In this document: piece by piece, positions 21,820-32,595 of the stretch
How positions within the stretch are numbered: the first letter of the stretch is position 1
How the letters are laid out: each line of letters opens with the position of its first letter
DNA from: Arachnopeziza araneosa
Lineage: Eukaryota; Ascomycota; Leotiomycetes; Helotiales; Arachnopezizaceae
NCBI GenBank assembly: GCA_003988855.1
Contig: QYAI01000028.1
Span: forward strand, 1 to 64,000
DNA: 64,000 nucleotides
Direction: 5' to 3'
Notes under the pieces: model-generated
What the model was told of the DNA's origin: nothing
The model's database searches: none
The model's input: only the letters and a program-made list of their open reading frames with translations
Made by a program: the position numbers and the translations under genes

Positions 21820-23757
21820 TCATTCGTCTTGGTATGGGTATAGTATTCCTCGTTCTAACGGAGATAATTTGTGCTCAGAGAGAGCGACTCGACCCTTATC
21901 CACTCCTAGAAAATACCGAACCTTCGCAAGTTTCTCGATAACTTGTCCTGTATCCATATTCCCAGCTCTACTAAAGGTATCCTGGCAGCTCAACATCGAT
22001 CCAAACGAAAAATCAGAAAAGAGGCTGGTGTTTGGAAGTACTCGGGAGGGCTTGAAGAATAAGATGCCAATTGAAAATAACCACACAGAGATGTTGAGAC
22101 CGGTGTATATGAAGAGCGATGGCCTCTTGACGTTCAAGGCGTAGGTCTGCCGCGCAGCGCTAGGCGAAACGGGTTGGTAGTAGAAGCCGGAGTTGAGAGC
22201 GAGTGCATACGAGAGAAAAGCTCGCAAGTGAACTGCGGGCGATTCCGAAGGGAGGGGTGATGTAAAAGACCATACCAAGGAGTCCAGGAAGCCATCATTT
22301 ACGGCTTTCAGTTCAGCTGGGCCAAGGTTATTTGGAAATATGGAGCTGAAAGACTCCACATCAGCGAAAGAATTTAGATAATCGCTACTAAGAAGATTTA
22401 ACACATTCGCAGGGGTGTAATTGAAAGGCGCTGAGAAGGCAGTGAAGAAGTCATCTAGATTAACAGCATAGGGAGAGCGTTTGCCGATTGAGTAGACGTC
22501 TAAGATTGTGCCGTTGAATACATCGATAATCATGCTTACGTTGGACTTGTAAATTTCCATGGTCGTTTTGAAAACGGTGTTATTGTAAGCCTCAGTGCCG
22601 TTTACATCATTGTATACTCCAGTACAATTACTCGATTGGAGGCAGAACTCCCAGCCAACAGGAACGCGAGACGTAGACATCGGCGATGACTGTGATCCCA
22701 TACACATTTGGATGGACGACCCGCCTTGCGAGGTGGAATTTGCACAATTCAGCCAAGGATCCTCTGGATCTATCAAGGCTGTCGGCTTCGCGCCACTCGA
22801 AAACTCCACTATATAAACTGGGATATCATTGATAATGGCGGCGGTTTCGCCGCCACCGTGAGGACGGTGATCCGGATTAGATATGACGAGTCCCGAAATG
22901 CCCATAAGCATATACGCCGCGCAATGCAAGTCAGTCGCAGTATGGCAACCGACTGGTTCGATCTGCCTCACGCTTGTTACGTCTGAAAGGTACCCAAAAA
23001 CTCTCCAAGAAGCGAACGGAAGGGCTTTCCCTTGAAGAAGGTTGAATTCCCCCACCCCTTGGCCAAAACCTGGCCGTGAAATCCAGCGTAAATCTGTACC
23101 ACCGGGCCCATACACCGCCTGTGGGTTGATGCCGACCAACCAGACAAGTTGCGCCGCTAGAAGAATAACATGCAGAACAAAAAGTTTGAATAACGCGAAG
23201 AGGCGCCAAGTTCCTGGCCACCATCCTTTGCGGGGCTTGCCGGCTATCAGACGGGAAAGTGGCCAGAAGCCGGTCGGAGACCCTAAGACATGAAACGTCA
23301 AGGCAGGGATACCGTTATCACCGGCAGCGAGGATCCAGCGCAGGCGATCGCAGCACATTAAAAAGCACTGCAGCACATACTTGACGGATAGCGTTACGAG
23401 CAGCTGAATTATGATAAGAGCTTGGTGCGGCTGGGGAGGGAGGAACGATGAGGCTCTCTGTCTGCCTTTGTAGCTGGCATAGAGAGTGTAGATCGTGGTG
23501 GCTATGGTGAAAACAAAGCCACAGACAAGGTTGATTATAAGAACGGAACCTGGAAAGCGAGAAGGGAGAAGGGTTCCTTCATCTTGCCCAGGCTGTGTTT
23601 CTTGTAATCTCACCGAGGGTCTCCGGGAAGAATTCTCAGAGTGTAGACTTGTCGCGTCATCTTCGACCGCAGCTCTGATTAGCATTGGAATTGCTTGGTC
23701 TCCCAAATCGTCTGGCTCTTGGGTTGGGGGGTTCGTAGGACGTCGAAAGCCTGACAT
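21820..23757 (-). CDS. Multi-pass fungal membrane protein of unknown function
   Basis: A single uninterrupted frame of 645 aa that I cannot place in a named family. The N-terminal 65 residues are hydrophilic (Ser/Pro/Asp-rich). Membrane segments are visible at about 69-92 (VLIINLVCGFVFTIATTIYT), 112-135, 190-215 (LFALFKLFVLHVILLAAQLV) and near 555-575 (LFIYTGLNISVWLFSIGILF). Between the third and last segments lies a region of about 330 residues with several Cys and many N-x-S/T sequons (NCT, NGT, NNT, NVS), which argues for an extracytoplasmic loop. The C-terminal tail is cytosolic-like. Length and topology resemble the fungal-specific large-loop membrane proteins common near secondary-metabolism and immunity genes; this is an impression, not a match. 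Confidence 0.85.
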   Translation of the reverse strand: MSGFRRPTNPPTQEPDDLGDQAIPMLIRAAVEDDATSLHSENSSRRPSVRLQETQPGQDEGTLLPSRFPGSVLIINLVCGFVFTIATTIYTLYASYKGRQRASSFLPPQPHQALIIIQLLVTLSVKYVLQCFLMCCDRLRWILAAGDNGIPALTFHVLGSPTGFWPLSRLIAGKPRKGWWPGTWRLFALFKLFVLHVILLAAQLVWLVGINPQAVYGPGGTDLRWISRPGFGQGVGEFNLLQGKALPFASWRVFGYLSDVTSVRQIEPVGCHTATDLHCAAYMLMGISGLVISNPDHRPHGGGETAAIINDIPVYIVEFSSGAKPTALIDPEDPWLNCANSTSQGGSSIQMCMGSQSSPMSTSRVPVGWEFCLQSSNCTGVYNDVNGTEAYNNTVFKTTMEIYKSNVSMIIDVFNGTILDVYSIGKRSPYAVNLDDFFTAFSAPFNYTPANVLNLLSSDYLNSFADVESFSSIFPNNLGPAELKAVNDGFLDSLVWSFTSPLPSESPAVHLRAFLSYALALNSGFYYQPVSPSAARQTYALNVKRPSLFIYTGLNISVWLFSIGILFFKPSRVLPNTSLFSDFSFGSMLSCQDTFSRAGNMDTGQVIEKLAKVRYFLGVDKGRVALSEHKLSPLERGILYPYQDE

Positions 23758-25175
23758 CTTGATGGCAACTCTTCAGAATGATGGTCAGAGGAGAAGAATT
23801 GCAAAAAGATCCGAATGCAGGAATGGCTGGAAATATATAAGAAGCCCAACTCGTCTCAGAAAGCTTTGTTAGCAGTTTTATGTATCTCTGATCAGGCTAT
23901 CCTATCATCAGTGACAAGCCAAGAGCCAAGATCTATGAATACCCTATCACGTGTGTTTACTTGCAAGCGAGCGCCAATCTAAAAATAGAGTCAAAGTAGC
24001 TCCTGATTCACAGAAGAGAGTATGATCATTTCCAAAGGTGAAACGAGTTGCTTCAGTAGCTTTCTCCTTTCAAGTTTGACGCCTCTGTATAGTTTTTTGT
24101 TCTTACTCGCCAATGCCCCTATGTTCTCGGTTCACCTGATTAGTACACCTATACAAAACAGAACGGTCATTCAAAATCAGATCCGTTGTTCACCCAAGAT
24201 TGTTCTTTAGGTTCTAAATTTTCTTCGTTTATGCTTAGATCCGAATAAAATTCCAAGATTTGTCAAATATTTAATGCCTCCCGACCCGCAACGGTGATAT
24301 GGAATAGAATCAAACCAGGAAAGCAGAAAAGGAGAGAGCGAGAGAAACGACAGGAAACAAATTTTCGATAACTAGTTCCTGTCCGTGTCTGTCTTGTGAA
24401 CTTTCGCAGACGGCAGTTTAGGTCGATGATCTTCTTCTTTCTTCGAATCTCTATTCTATCAGGGAGGAGCAAAGAGAGAGTCCATATCCAGTGTTCAATC
24501 TTGCCAAAGAACTCTGAAAAAGCGTTGTAGCAAGGTTAGGAGAAACATTAAACTAATTATTCAAGAAGAAACTAGGCATCATAGATTAGGTTGATAGTAA
24601 CAAAAGGAGTCTATATTGCGCCTGCATAGGAAGGAACGTTGATAAATAATTGAGGCAAGGAGTTTTGCTCAGTCTGCTGAAGAAGCATCCTAGATCGCTT
24701 CTCGAATTGTATCCTAACCATCATTGTAAACTCCACGCACAGCCAAACTACTCCCTCTGTATTGGAGTCCCCTACTTGATTTGTATTATTGATGTGGAGA
24801 AGTAACATCATCGAGAAAAAGTTGACGACTAACCGTAAGTGGCTAGATGGATAAAGTCAAGATCTTGATGAAAACTCGAGAATATTCTTGGCTGTAAAAT
24901 CTTGTGGCGATAAGAGAATGGACAGGAGACCAAGCTAATATAGTATGTAACTCAATGTCAATTCTGAACCTGGAGAGAGGAATTCAGGAGATAGAGATGA
25001 AGATGAAAAAATGGAATATGGCGTCAACTACTTAGGTAGGTAGATAATTACCTAGGTACTATGTGGGGATGCTATAAATAGCGCCCTCGCTCAATTTTAT
25101 CCGAGGGAGGGCTCAACTGAGCAATTGTTGCATCATTCTGCCCCTCATCTTCTCCGTCATCTTCGGTCATCTCCC
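23758..25175. other. 1.4-kb intergenic tract
   Basis: AT-rich and low in coding signal. It contains a palindromic CCTAGGTA cluster at about 25031-25060, and CT-rich leader-like sequence near 25120-25170 just before the small predicted gene. No other gene was recognised. Confidence 0.4.
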
Positions 25176-25613
25176 ATGATTAATTGTCTACCAGCCGCCG
25201 CTCCTTATGTAGGTCGTACCAAAAGATCCTGTACCACCAGCTGCATTAGCGACTCCTAGTTTTTACAATCACAAAACAAATCTATTCTCAAAGACCAACT
25301 CGAGATTCCCAACCAACCCGGATTCTCGGTTCATTCGAGGATATTACCCCCTTTACTCTGGAATATCACTCGCGAAGATGTACCTGCTCTTCTGAAATAT
25401 TGCAGCGATAGTCGAAACGTTCAGTACGAAAAGTCGGTCGAAAGTCTGAACACCCTCCCAGCTATCGAGGCATGGATTCGTAGGCTGTCAGCTTTTACCG
25501 GTCAGGTCAGTGCTGTCGTTTCGGGAGGTGGCGCTCTTGTTGGCGCTGGAGGAATAGGCTGGATTGGGACTCGCTCAGGTGGAACCCGAATTGGAGATGC
25601 AGATTTTATTTGA
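25176..25613 (+). CDS. Possible small two-exon gene, 128 aa
   Basis: Not an obvious gene, but two exons (25176-25208 and 25260-25613) join in phase across a 51-nt intron (GTAGGT...CTAG) and give 128 codons. Exon 2 is open for 117 codons in DNA that is otherwise full of stops. The product starts MINCLPAAAPY. It has a hydrophilic middle (TREDVPALLKYCSDSRNV, then a helical KSVESLNTLPAIEAWI) and a Gly-rich hydrophobic C-terminal stretch (QVSAVVSGGGALVGAGGIGW) that could be a membrane anchor. No family is recognised. It could also be the remnant of a larger gene. Confidence 0.4.
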
Positions 25614-26751
25614 ATACCGAGGCTAGAGGCAAGGGGTGGAAATACTATTGCATGGACTCAATACTTGGTTTTGTTTTATCTAACTACTACAGTACCGGGA
25701 GATTTTTCAGCATCAAACTGCAACGAAACTCAAGGTCCCGAAGGCAACGTTACTCACAAGAGAAGTTTTGCCGTGGTATGAGTTGTTGCATCCCATCGCT
25801 GGAGATTTTATTGTTGATCAGATGTAGATGTACACCCGACTTTTCTACTACGGCGCGGTCTATCGCCTTATCTACCGAGATATCAATTCTATTGCTCTCT
25901 AGTATCTCTTTAGCCCTTCTGGAGCCTGTATATTGTGTTCTATACGTCGCATATACTGTGTGGAGGTGTGTCATTGCCCATGTTTTGATATACCTAAGTC
26001 AAAGCTACACTCTCCAATTCTGAGAAGTACTCATTTTTATGCTCAGAAAAAGCAGCGAGCCACTCTAAATGATTGATTGGATTCGGATCAAGCCTTTGGT
26101 ATATTCTGATATATGAACAGCCGCGGCGCCTGCACAAACAACGCCGCAAGATCCATCAAGGTGCCCAACGCAAAAGACCCCGAGGGAGGCCGAGAAGCCC
26201 GAGGTGTCCCCGAGAACGACGGCGCTGCGAGATGCAGCAGAATTATATAAGCACTGACGACGCGAGGAAGGTTGACGAGTTTGTTGGAATTCACTCATGG
26301 TATTGAGGGCGGAGAGCGGCGAGGCCGGGATGAAGGTGCTAGGCCAGACAGAGGTGAGTGATAGAGACGAGGGCAAAAGCGAACCGAGGAGCGCTGAGAG
26401 CGGGGACACCGCGAAATGCAACAAAACAATTTGAATGTCGAGGCCCACAATCTCGATGGGATTAAACGAATCGAAGACGAGGAGGTGGCGGGGCAAGACG
26501 AGGAGCGGCGAGGAGGTCCGAGGGCAGCGACACGGAGAAATGCAACAAAAACTTTTTCAATCTCCAAATTGAAGTTTGAGCAGATGACAAGAAGTGTCTA
26601 CGCCAAGGCTGGACTTCCATATTTCTCGCATCTAGTCGACGTAGAAGAATTTCAAATCCTAAATTAAACCCGCATGAGAGCCAGAGAAGCCCATTTTCTA
26701 TTCTACATAGCTAGCTGTACATGAAATTCCTGTTTTATTTTGACAACCACA
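25614..26751. other. Intergenic region with GC-rich diverged repeats
   Basis: The first half is AT-rich. From about 26100 to 26560 the base composition turns GC- and purine-rich, with three diverged copies of a CGA-rich unit ending in GAAATGCAACAAAA or close to it. Open frames on both strands here are by-products of the low stop frequency. No gene is supported. Confidence 0.4.
26205..26552. repeat. Three diverged direct repeats, GC-rich
   Basis: Similar units end at about 26243 (GCGAGATGCAGCAGAA), 26425 (CGCGAAATGCAACAAAA) and 26550 (GGAGAAATGCAACAAAA), preceded each time by a GAGG/GCGG-rich stretch. Spacing is unequal (roughly 180 and 125 bp). It looks like an old minisatellite or a decayed repetitive coding sequence. 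The unit was found by eye; exact borders are uncertain. Confidence 0.45.
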
Positions 26752-28316
26752 CTACTTCTTACCCTTGATTCCCATGTCCAGGCTCCCAATCACCCAGGCA
26801 GCTGCAAAAACGCTCAAGAACCCTGTGAAAATGACAACAGGTTTTCTCATCATCGAAGCAAACGAGTAGTTGTAGGTCACAATCAATTCGCGATCACGTA
26901 GGTCGTCGACAACATTGATCGCGGTCAGGGTGAGTGCCGTGCGTCCTGTCGTATCCATGAAAGTTTTGTGTAGGGAGATGCTGGAGGACGTGAGAGGGAC
27001 GGTGGTGGAGTATTTAACGTTCCTGAGGAAATGGTTAGCTACGTAAGGACAGTCATTGAGATACATACTCAGCGCCTTCTGGTAGGATGACTCGGAGTTC
27101 AATGTGTTGATACTCTATTCCCTCTGGTTGTTTTGGACCCTCCAAAAAGGGTACGTTCAATACATATCCACCCCCATGTAATTTCCGGAGAAATTTCTTG
27201 ACATCTGCATCCCAACCAACCCGGAATGGATAGTTCCATCCTCCAAAGATTGGGTATCTAGGCTTGATCTCAAGATTGGCCTCTCGCTTATTGCTTCTGA
27301 ATCGGGAAGTTGAGACATTACCAATAACATCAGTAAAATACGGAGTCAAAGAGCCTACCCTGAGAGGGAATTTGAGCTCTTTGATCGCAGTTGTAGCCGG
27401 GCTATAATATGCTGCCGACGCCCATTCCACGCGATTAAATTTCTTGCTAAGGTTCGCAGCTCGGTTGGTCATAGTATATCGTTCCTCGAATGCAACATTT
27501 CCTCCCCAATGGCTGACTTCCACGTCTCTCTCTAGTTTCGAAATATGGATCAGTGGTTTCGTGAACTCGTAACGTACTCTAACTGGCTCCACGGCGCCTG
27601 CAGGAACCTCACCATAGGTCCCGTAAGTAAACTTCGAGCCTTGTTTCTGGGGTGATTCCTGTTCACCCTTCGCTCCGGGGATGATGGTATATTCTGGGAC
27701 GACGGTGCTTGGGAATTTGACTTCGGTCTTCTGTTTGAGGGTGATATAGGCAGATGGAGCATATGCAGAGAATCCGTAAACGAGATATTGCTTGTCTGCT
27801 TGCGCAATGGCTGCGGGGAGAGGATTCAAGGCGGACAAATAGAAATAAGTAATCCCGAGAGTGAGTTGTGCGCCAGGAGCCAGCTGCTCTGTATTAGTCT
27901 CGGGATTCCAGCAATGATGCGGATGCTATACGTACCGGGTTAGGGAGCTTGACTTGGACAAACTGCGTATCTGATTCCGGATCAAACTCTACAGCCTGGA
28001 CATCAAAAAGGCCACTATCTGGATCTTTCTTGTCTTTCACTTCCAATGCCCCCAATGTCTCCAGCTGGCGTGTTGTGAATGGGAGATAGTATTCGTCCTG
28101 TGCTGACTTGGCAACATTCTCAATGACTACATTTATCGATTCCTTGGGATAACTCTTCTCCAGGTTGATTATATGGACCAGATTGACATTTTTGAAATTC
28201 TGCGGCGGCTTGAAATTTGAAGGAAGGATCAATTTTGAGCTTAACGTCTGGGTGACATTCTCTACGCCGAGGGCTGCAGAGACCAGAAATGCGGAGGCAA
28301 TTGCAAAGGCCCTCAT
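26752..28316 (-). CDS. OST1: Oligosaccharyltransferase subunit OST1 (ribophorin I)
   Basis: Subunit of the ER oligosaccharyltransferase that transfers the glycan from dolichyl-diphosphate to Asn on nascent proteins. Exons 28316-27936, 27886-27069 and 27022-26752 give 489 aa, close to the usual fungal length. The introns are 49 nt (GTACGT...GAG/C) and 46 nt (GTATGT...CAG). Residues 1-17 form a signal peptide; the luminal part includes TFGKxxx-like ribophorin blocks such as YEFTKPLIHISKLERDVEVS, HWGGNVAFEERY and FPLRVGSLTPYFTDVIGN. One C-terminal membrane span (VVIFTGFLSVFAAAWVIGSL) and a short KGKK tail follow. The start is the ATG at the signal peptide; further upstream the frame has no ATG. 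It shares a promoter with hexokinase. Confidence 0.95.
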
Positions 28317-28607
28317 TATGAATAGAAGAGGGCGACTTTGTGACAACGGTCGCAGAAGTCTTCGAGATGTTGTCGGCCGATTTGGTGAAGCTGCCGCGTC
28401 AAGGTGTCCTCAAACCCCAGTCGGCGCTAGGCCGAATGGGGCACTGGCGTCACTACCCGCTTTTGGAGGCTTCTTCATAGGCGTACCCGAGTCTTGTTGA
28501 CTAACCTCGCTCTTCTTCCTCTCACTTCTCTCATGATTCTTGTCCCTCGACACCGGGGCCATTGATCTTTGATAACATCGCCTGTCGCCGTCTCATCCGC
28601 AATCAAC
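28317..28607. promoter_or_regulatory. Divergent promoter, OST1 / hexokinase
   Basis: 291 bp between the two start codons. No other coding signal fits. It must carry the 5' leaders of both genes; no clear TATA box was found, as is usual for housekeeping genes. Confidence 0.6.
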
Positions 28608-30867
28608 ATGGTTGGGTACGTATCACGGAACCGCTTCAATATGGAGCTTTTGCTAATAGTTCTGACGTAGCTTAGGACCAAGGTATACCCCCAGTGTCTC
28701 CTCAACATGAGAATTGTACTGACATTCAAAAGGAAGCCTCCCAGCCGGAAGGGTGAGAAAAATTCTCATTTTATTCTCGTTCGCCTGAGTTTGAACTTCT
28801 TGCGGTCCAATTGCAACTTCCAGATTCACCTCCGGTCTTCTCCTTCTCTCCTTCCTGCTGCAACTTGATTTGAAAGGCAAAGTCAGCTTCATCTTATCTC
28901 CTCAACCTCAGCACTATCTGCACCACCATCACACCACTCAACAAAAAGGAGCAAGATGCTCCGCCCCATGCATCTGCAACGTGATAAAGGTTATGTCCCC
29001 CGCTCCGCCCACTTCTGTTGTTTTCAGACTGGTCACTGCAGCTTCATTTTCTCGTTCATTTTTAATGAATTCATTATTACAGAGATTCTGGGAACTTTTT
29101 GAGTTTTACAACATGTCTCTTCTTCCATCCCAAGGGATAGCAATCTCTTCTGTTCTCGACGCAAAAGCCGTGCCAAGAGTTACTGTTGTCACGTGTGACG
29201 ATGAATCTCGTGAGCCTAGTTGGATCTCGCTCTGTACCATCTTATTGTTTCCTGCAAGGCTGGTTCGATACCGTGCTAACTTTACATCATAGGCTCCATG
29301 TCCGATGTGCCAAAGGACCTCTTGAAGGAAATCAAGAAGCTCGCAGAAATGTTTGAGGTTAAGAAGACCAAGTTGAAGGAGATCACAGCACACTTTGTCA
29401 AGGAGCTTGAGAAAGGTCGGGCGTTCAATCACTTTGCAAAATATGCCTAATGTTGAACCAGGTCTGACTGTTGAGGGTGGCAGCATTGTGAGCGAGCAAT
29501 TCTCCGCTGCATCGGATAAATGCTGACCCGAACAGCCAATGAATCCAACGTGGTGCATGGCATTCCCTACTGGCGATGAGACTGGGACATTCTTGGCTCT
29601 GGATATGGGTGGAACCAATTTACGAGTATGCGAAATTGTCTTGACCGACCAGAAATCCGAATTCGACATTATCCAATCCAAGTACCGCATGCCCGAAGAA
29701 CTCAAGACTGGGGATGTGGATGAGTTATGGGAATACATTGCAGACTGTCTTCAACAATTCATTGAATCCCATCACGCAGGAAAAGATCTCGCTCGGTTAC
29801 CTTTGGGCTTCACTTTTTCTTACCCGGCAACCCAGAACTTTATCGATCATGGTATCCTCCAACGGTGGACTAAAGGTTTCGACATTGATGGTGTGGAAGG
29901 ACACAATATTGTTCCTATGTTTGAGTCCGCAATTGCAAAAAGGGCGAGTACAGTGACCATTTGTACGATATTTGCTGATACTTTTCAGGGCGTTCCTATC
30001 AAGCTTACCGCTTTGATTAATGATACAACCGGCACTCTTATTGCTTCCGCCTATACTGACACTAAGGTTAAAATTGGTTGCATCTTTGGTACTGGCTGTA
30101 ACGCAGCATATATGGAGAATGTTGGCTCTATTCCGAAGCTTGCGCACATGAATCTTCCACCTGATACTCCGATGGCTATCAACTGCGAATGGGGTGCTTT
30201 TGACAATGAGCACAAGGTTCTCCCTCGCACTCCATATGATATCATAATTGACAAAGAGTCTCCACGCCCTGATCAACAAGCCTTTGAAAAGATGGTTGCT
30301 GGTCTCTATCTAGGGGAGCTGTTCCGTCTTGTCCTGGTTGATCTGCACGATAACAAGGAGGTTCACATTTTTGAAGGCCAGAATATCGACAAACTCCGTA
30401 AATCATTTACCCTTGACTCGTCTTTTTTGTCTATGGTCGAAGAAGATCCTTTCGAGAATTTGTCCGAAACAGCCGACATTTTCCAAAACAAGTTGGGCAT
30501 CACCACCACCCTCCCAGAGCTAGAACTTATCCGACGCCTTGCCGAACTCATTGGAACCCGTGCAGCCCGCCTCTCCGCATGCGGTGTCGCAGCCATTGCC
30601 ACCAAGAAAGGTTACAAGACCTGCCACGTTGGTGCCGACGGTTCAGTCTTCAACAAATATCCACACTTCAAAGCTCGAGGCGCAGTCGCTCTTCGAGAAA
30701 TCCTGGATTGGCCTGAGAAGAAGAATCCAAAGGAAGAAGATCCTATTGAGATTTTAGCCGCTGAAGATGGTTCTGGTGTTGGTGCTGCCTTGATCGCGGC
30801 TCTAACGTTGAAGAGAGTTGAAGAGGGAAATTTGGCTGGTATTGAGCATCTAGAGAACTTCAAGTGA
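28608..30867 (+). CDS. hxk1: Hexokinase
   Basis: Phosphorylates hexoses to hexose-6-phosphate with ATP; cytosolic entry to glycolysis, and in many fungi also a sugar sensor. Seven exons: 28608-28615, 28671-28682, 28733-28752, 29293-29415, 29462-29487, 29536-29943 and 29989-30867, total 491 aa. The first three are micro-exons of 8, 12 and 20 nt. They encode MVGLGPRKPPSRKG, the typical N-terminus of filamentous-fungal hexokinases, which is why this start was chosen over later ATGs. Intron 3 is long (540 nt). Intron 6 (29944-29988, 45 nt) has a GC donor and is a multiple of three, so unspliced RNA stays open; removing it restores the conserved AIAKRGVPIK. Motifs: LALDMGGTNLRVCE (phosphate loop), GFTFSYPATQ (sugar loop), LINDTTGTLIAS, IFGTGCNAAY, and a C-terminal AAEDGSGVGAALIAAL. 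Confidence 0.95.
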
Positions 30868-31167
30868 ACGGTCAAGTTGAGCTTGCTGTTTAAGATGATT
30901 ATGAGTAATGTCTGGCCTGGCATGGGACGGCATAGATGAACAGGCGGGCTTTTAAGCTGGCATGATTTATGAATTACGCGAATAAATCACGATTGTTGCA
31001 AGGGGAGCTAGATTCAAGCTTTTGATTCAGTTTTCAGAATGCTTTTGGTACGTCTATGCACAAGCCTTTCTTTGTCTTTCTAATTTGTACGCCTGTAATG
31101 TATGTCGTGGGTATCATCTGATTTTCCATCTTATCATCACTTCATCCCATCTTTACATTCACTCTCC
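30868..31167. terminator. Shared 3' region of hexokinase and RMT2
   Basis: 300 bp between convergent stop codons, with no gene. It should hold both polyadenylation sites; AATAAA-like AATAAATC occurs at about 30980. Confidence 0.4.
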
Positions 31168-32595
31168 TCAACCCATGAACCTCAAAACCGGCAGCCGATA
31201 CCTCTCCAAGACCCAATATCTCCTCCTTACCCCCTCCCATTCACCCTCCCCTTCCTTGCTCATCTCACCAACCCCATCTTTACCCTCCTCAATATCGACA
31301 TCTGTCCATTCCACTTCTAACCCCGCCTCCTCAGCATGACATTCCACCACCTTACAATAAACATCATAACACACCCTCCTATCCGCTCCTAACCCATTGA
31401 AAAACCCGAACCGGCCATCGGGTGCTAACAGTCCAGGAATATACTCATCAAAGAAGAATTTCAGTTGTGCGTAGGATTCTGCGAATGTGTCAAAGTAGAT
31501 CGCATCGTAGATTTGTCCGCTCTCGAGGAGGTGGGGACAAATGTCTTGCCAGCGGCCGGGGAGGATTTGCAGGCTTGGCGACGTAGAAGAGAGGGTGGGC
31601 GATTGGTGGTACGATGAGAATGATGAAGGAATGTTGGAGAGAACGGAAGGGTGCGCTTCGATTATGTGGTGAACAGAGGGAGAGGTGGATTGAAACATGG
31701 TGTCGATTATTCCCATTCCGAACCCGATGTTTAGGATTCGTGCTCCAACGGGGACGGTGGGAAGTAGTAGATCTACCGTTCGGCGCATGATGCCATTCTC
31801 CCAGGACATCATGACGCCGTTGTTAGAGTCGTCAAGGAGGGCGGTAGGTGTGAATTTTAAGGAGGAAGCAAGGTAGTCGGCGGAATTGACATCTTTCTTG
31901 GGAGGTTCGGTTTCTGCTTCTGCGGGACCTACTGCTAGGTTATGGTTTGTGGTTTGAGATTCTTCGTTAGCACCGTTCTCTGTGCTTTCTGCTGTGCCTT
32001 CAATTTCTTCATCTTCTTCATCGGGCCCAGATGATAACTCCTCATAGCCACCCATAAGTGCGAGGAGCAGCTCTGCACGCACGCCTGCTTCTACGCATAG
32101 TTGATATAGTTCCACCTGTCCCAGCCGCCATGCTAGGCAACCCGGAGTCTCGTTACTGGCATCCAAGTCGTTCCAGATGGCGCCGCTAAGGAAGAGTTCC
32201 TTTACCACTTCCGCTGCTCTAGCGGGGTCGCCATATTCCTCCTCGTCCTCGGCTGCCTTTTCTTTCTCGCCATTTCCTGGCTGATTGGGCTCAGTAGAAT
32301 CAGATTGCGATCTGGAAGGTCCGCAGGCTGCAATGGCCGCGTGCAGAGGTGTGGTCCCTGTCTCGGGGTCTTGGACGGATGCGTTCCCCGGGATGCGGAG
32401 GAAGGGTTTGAGGGTTGCGAGGTCGTGGTTGGTGGCTGCGAGGAGGATATGTTGAGTGTTATCGTCAATAGATGAGGTGTTGAAGGCAGGATCATCCATT
32501 ACTTCGTCAATTGAGCGCTGAATGAGGACTCTAGAAAGTTGCAATGGGTAGAGGAACATTCTTGGCGGGGTGGCTGGATTCAGCTTAGTGTGCAT
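31168..32595 (-). CDS. RMT2: Protein arginine N5-methyltransferase (RMT2)
   Basis: S-adenosylmethionine-dependent enzyme that methylates the delta nitrogen of Arg, in yeast on ribosomal protein L12. A single frame of 475 aa. The N-terminal third is ankyrin-like (TTPLHAAIAACG), followed by an acidic linker. The C-terminal methyltransferase domain begins at SLKFTPTALLDDSNNGVMMS and has motif I GARILNIGFGMGIIDTMFQ, post-I IIEAHPSV, and YDAIYFDTFAESYAQLKFFF, all typical of RMT2/GAMT-like enzymes. The first ATG is at 32595; the in-frame ATG at 32499 (MDDPAFN) sits closer to where the conserved part begins and may be the real start. Convergent with hexokinase. Confidence 0.92.
   Translation of the reverse strand: MHTKLNPATPPRMFLYPLQLSRVLIQRSIDEVMDDPAFNTSSIDDNTQHILLAATNHDLATLKPFLRIPGNASVQDPETGTTPLHAAIAACGPSRSQSDSTEPNQPGNGEKEKAAEDEEEYGDPARAAEVVKELFLSGAIWNDLDASNETPGCLAWRLGQVELYQLCVEAGVRAELLLALMGGYEELSSGPDEEDEEIEGTAESTENGANEESQTTNHNLAVGPAEAETEPPKKDVNSADYLASSLKFTPTALLDDSNNGVMMSWENGIMRRTVDLLLPTVPVGARILNIGFGMGIIDTMFQSTSPSVHHIIEAHPSVLSNIPSSFSSYHQSPTLSSTSPSLQILPGRWQDICPHLLESGQIYDAIYFDTFAESYAQLKFFFDEYIPGLLAPDGRFGFFNGLGADRRVCYDVYCKVVECHAEEAGLEVEWTDVDIEEGKDGVGEMSKEGEGEWEGVRRRYWVLERYRLPVLRFMG

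Noticed and set aside
26073..26306. Frame with an AT-hook-like RPRGRPR stretch
   Set aside because: It lies in the GC-rich repeat tract, where stops are rare on both strands; the basic run follows from base composition and there is no conserved context.
29255..29285. GGTTCGATACC resembling a tRNA T-arm
   Set aside because: The stem does not pair properly and no D-arm, anticodon arm or acceptor stem is present; it lies inside hexokinase intron 3.
29113..29292. Alternative N-terminus of hexokinase from the ATG at 29113
   Set aside because: It can splice in phase, but the micro-exon path gives the typical fungal MVGLGPRKPPSRKG start. Kept only as a possible alternative transcript.
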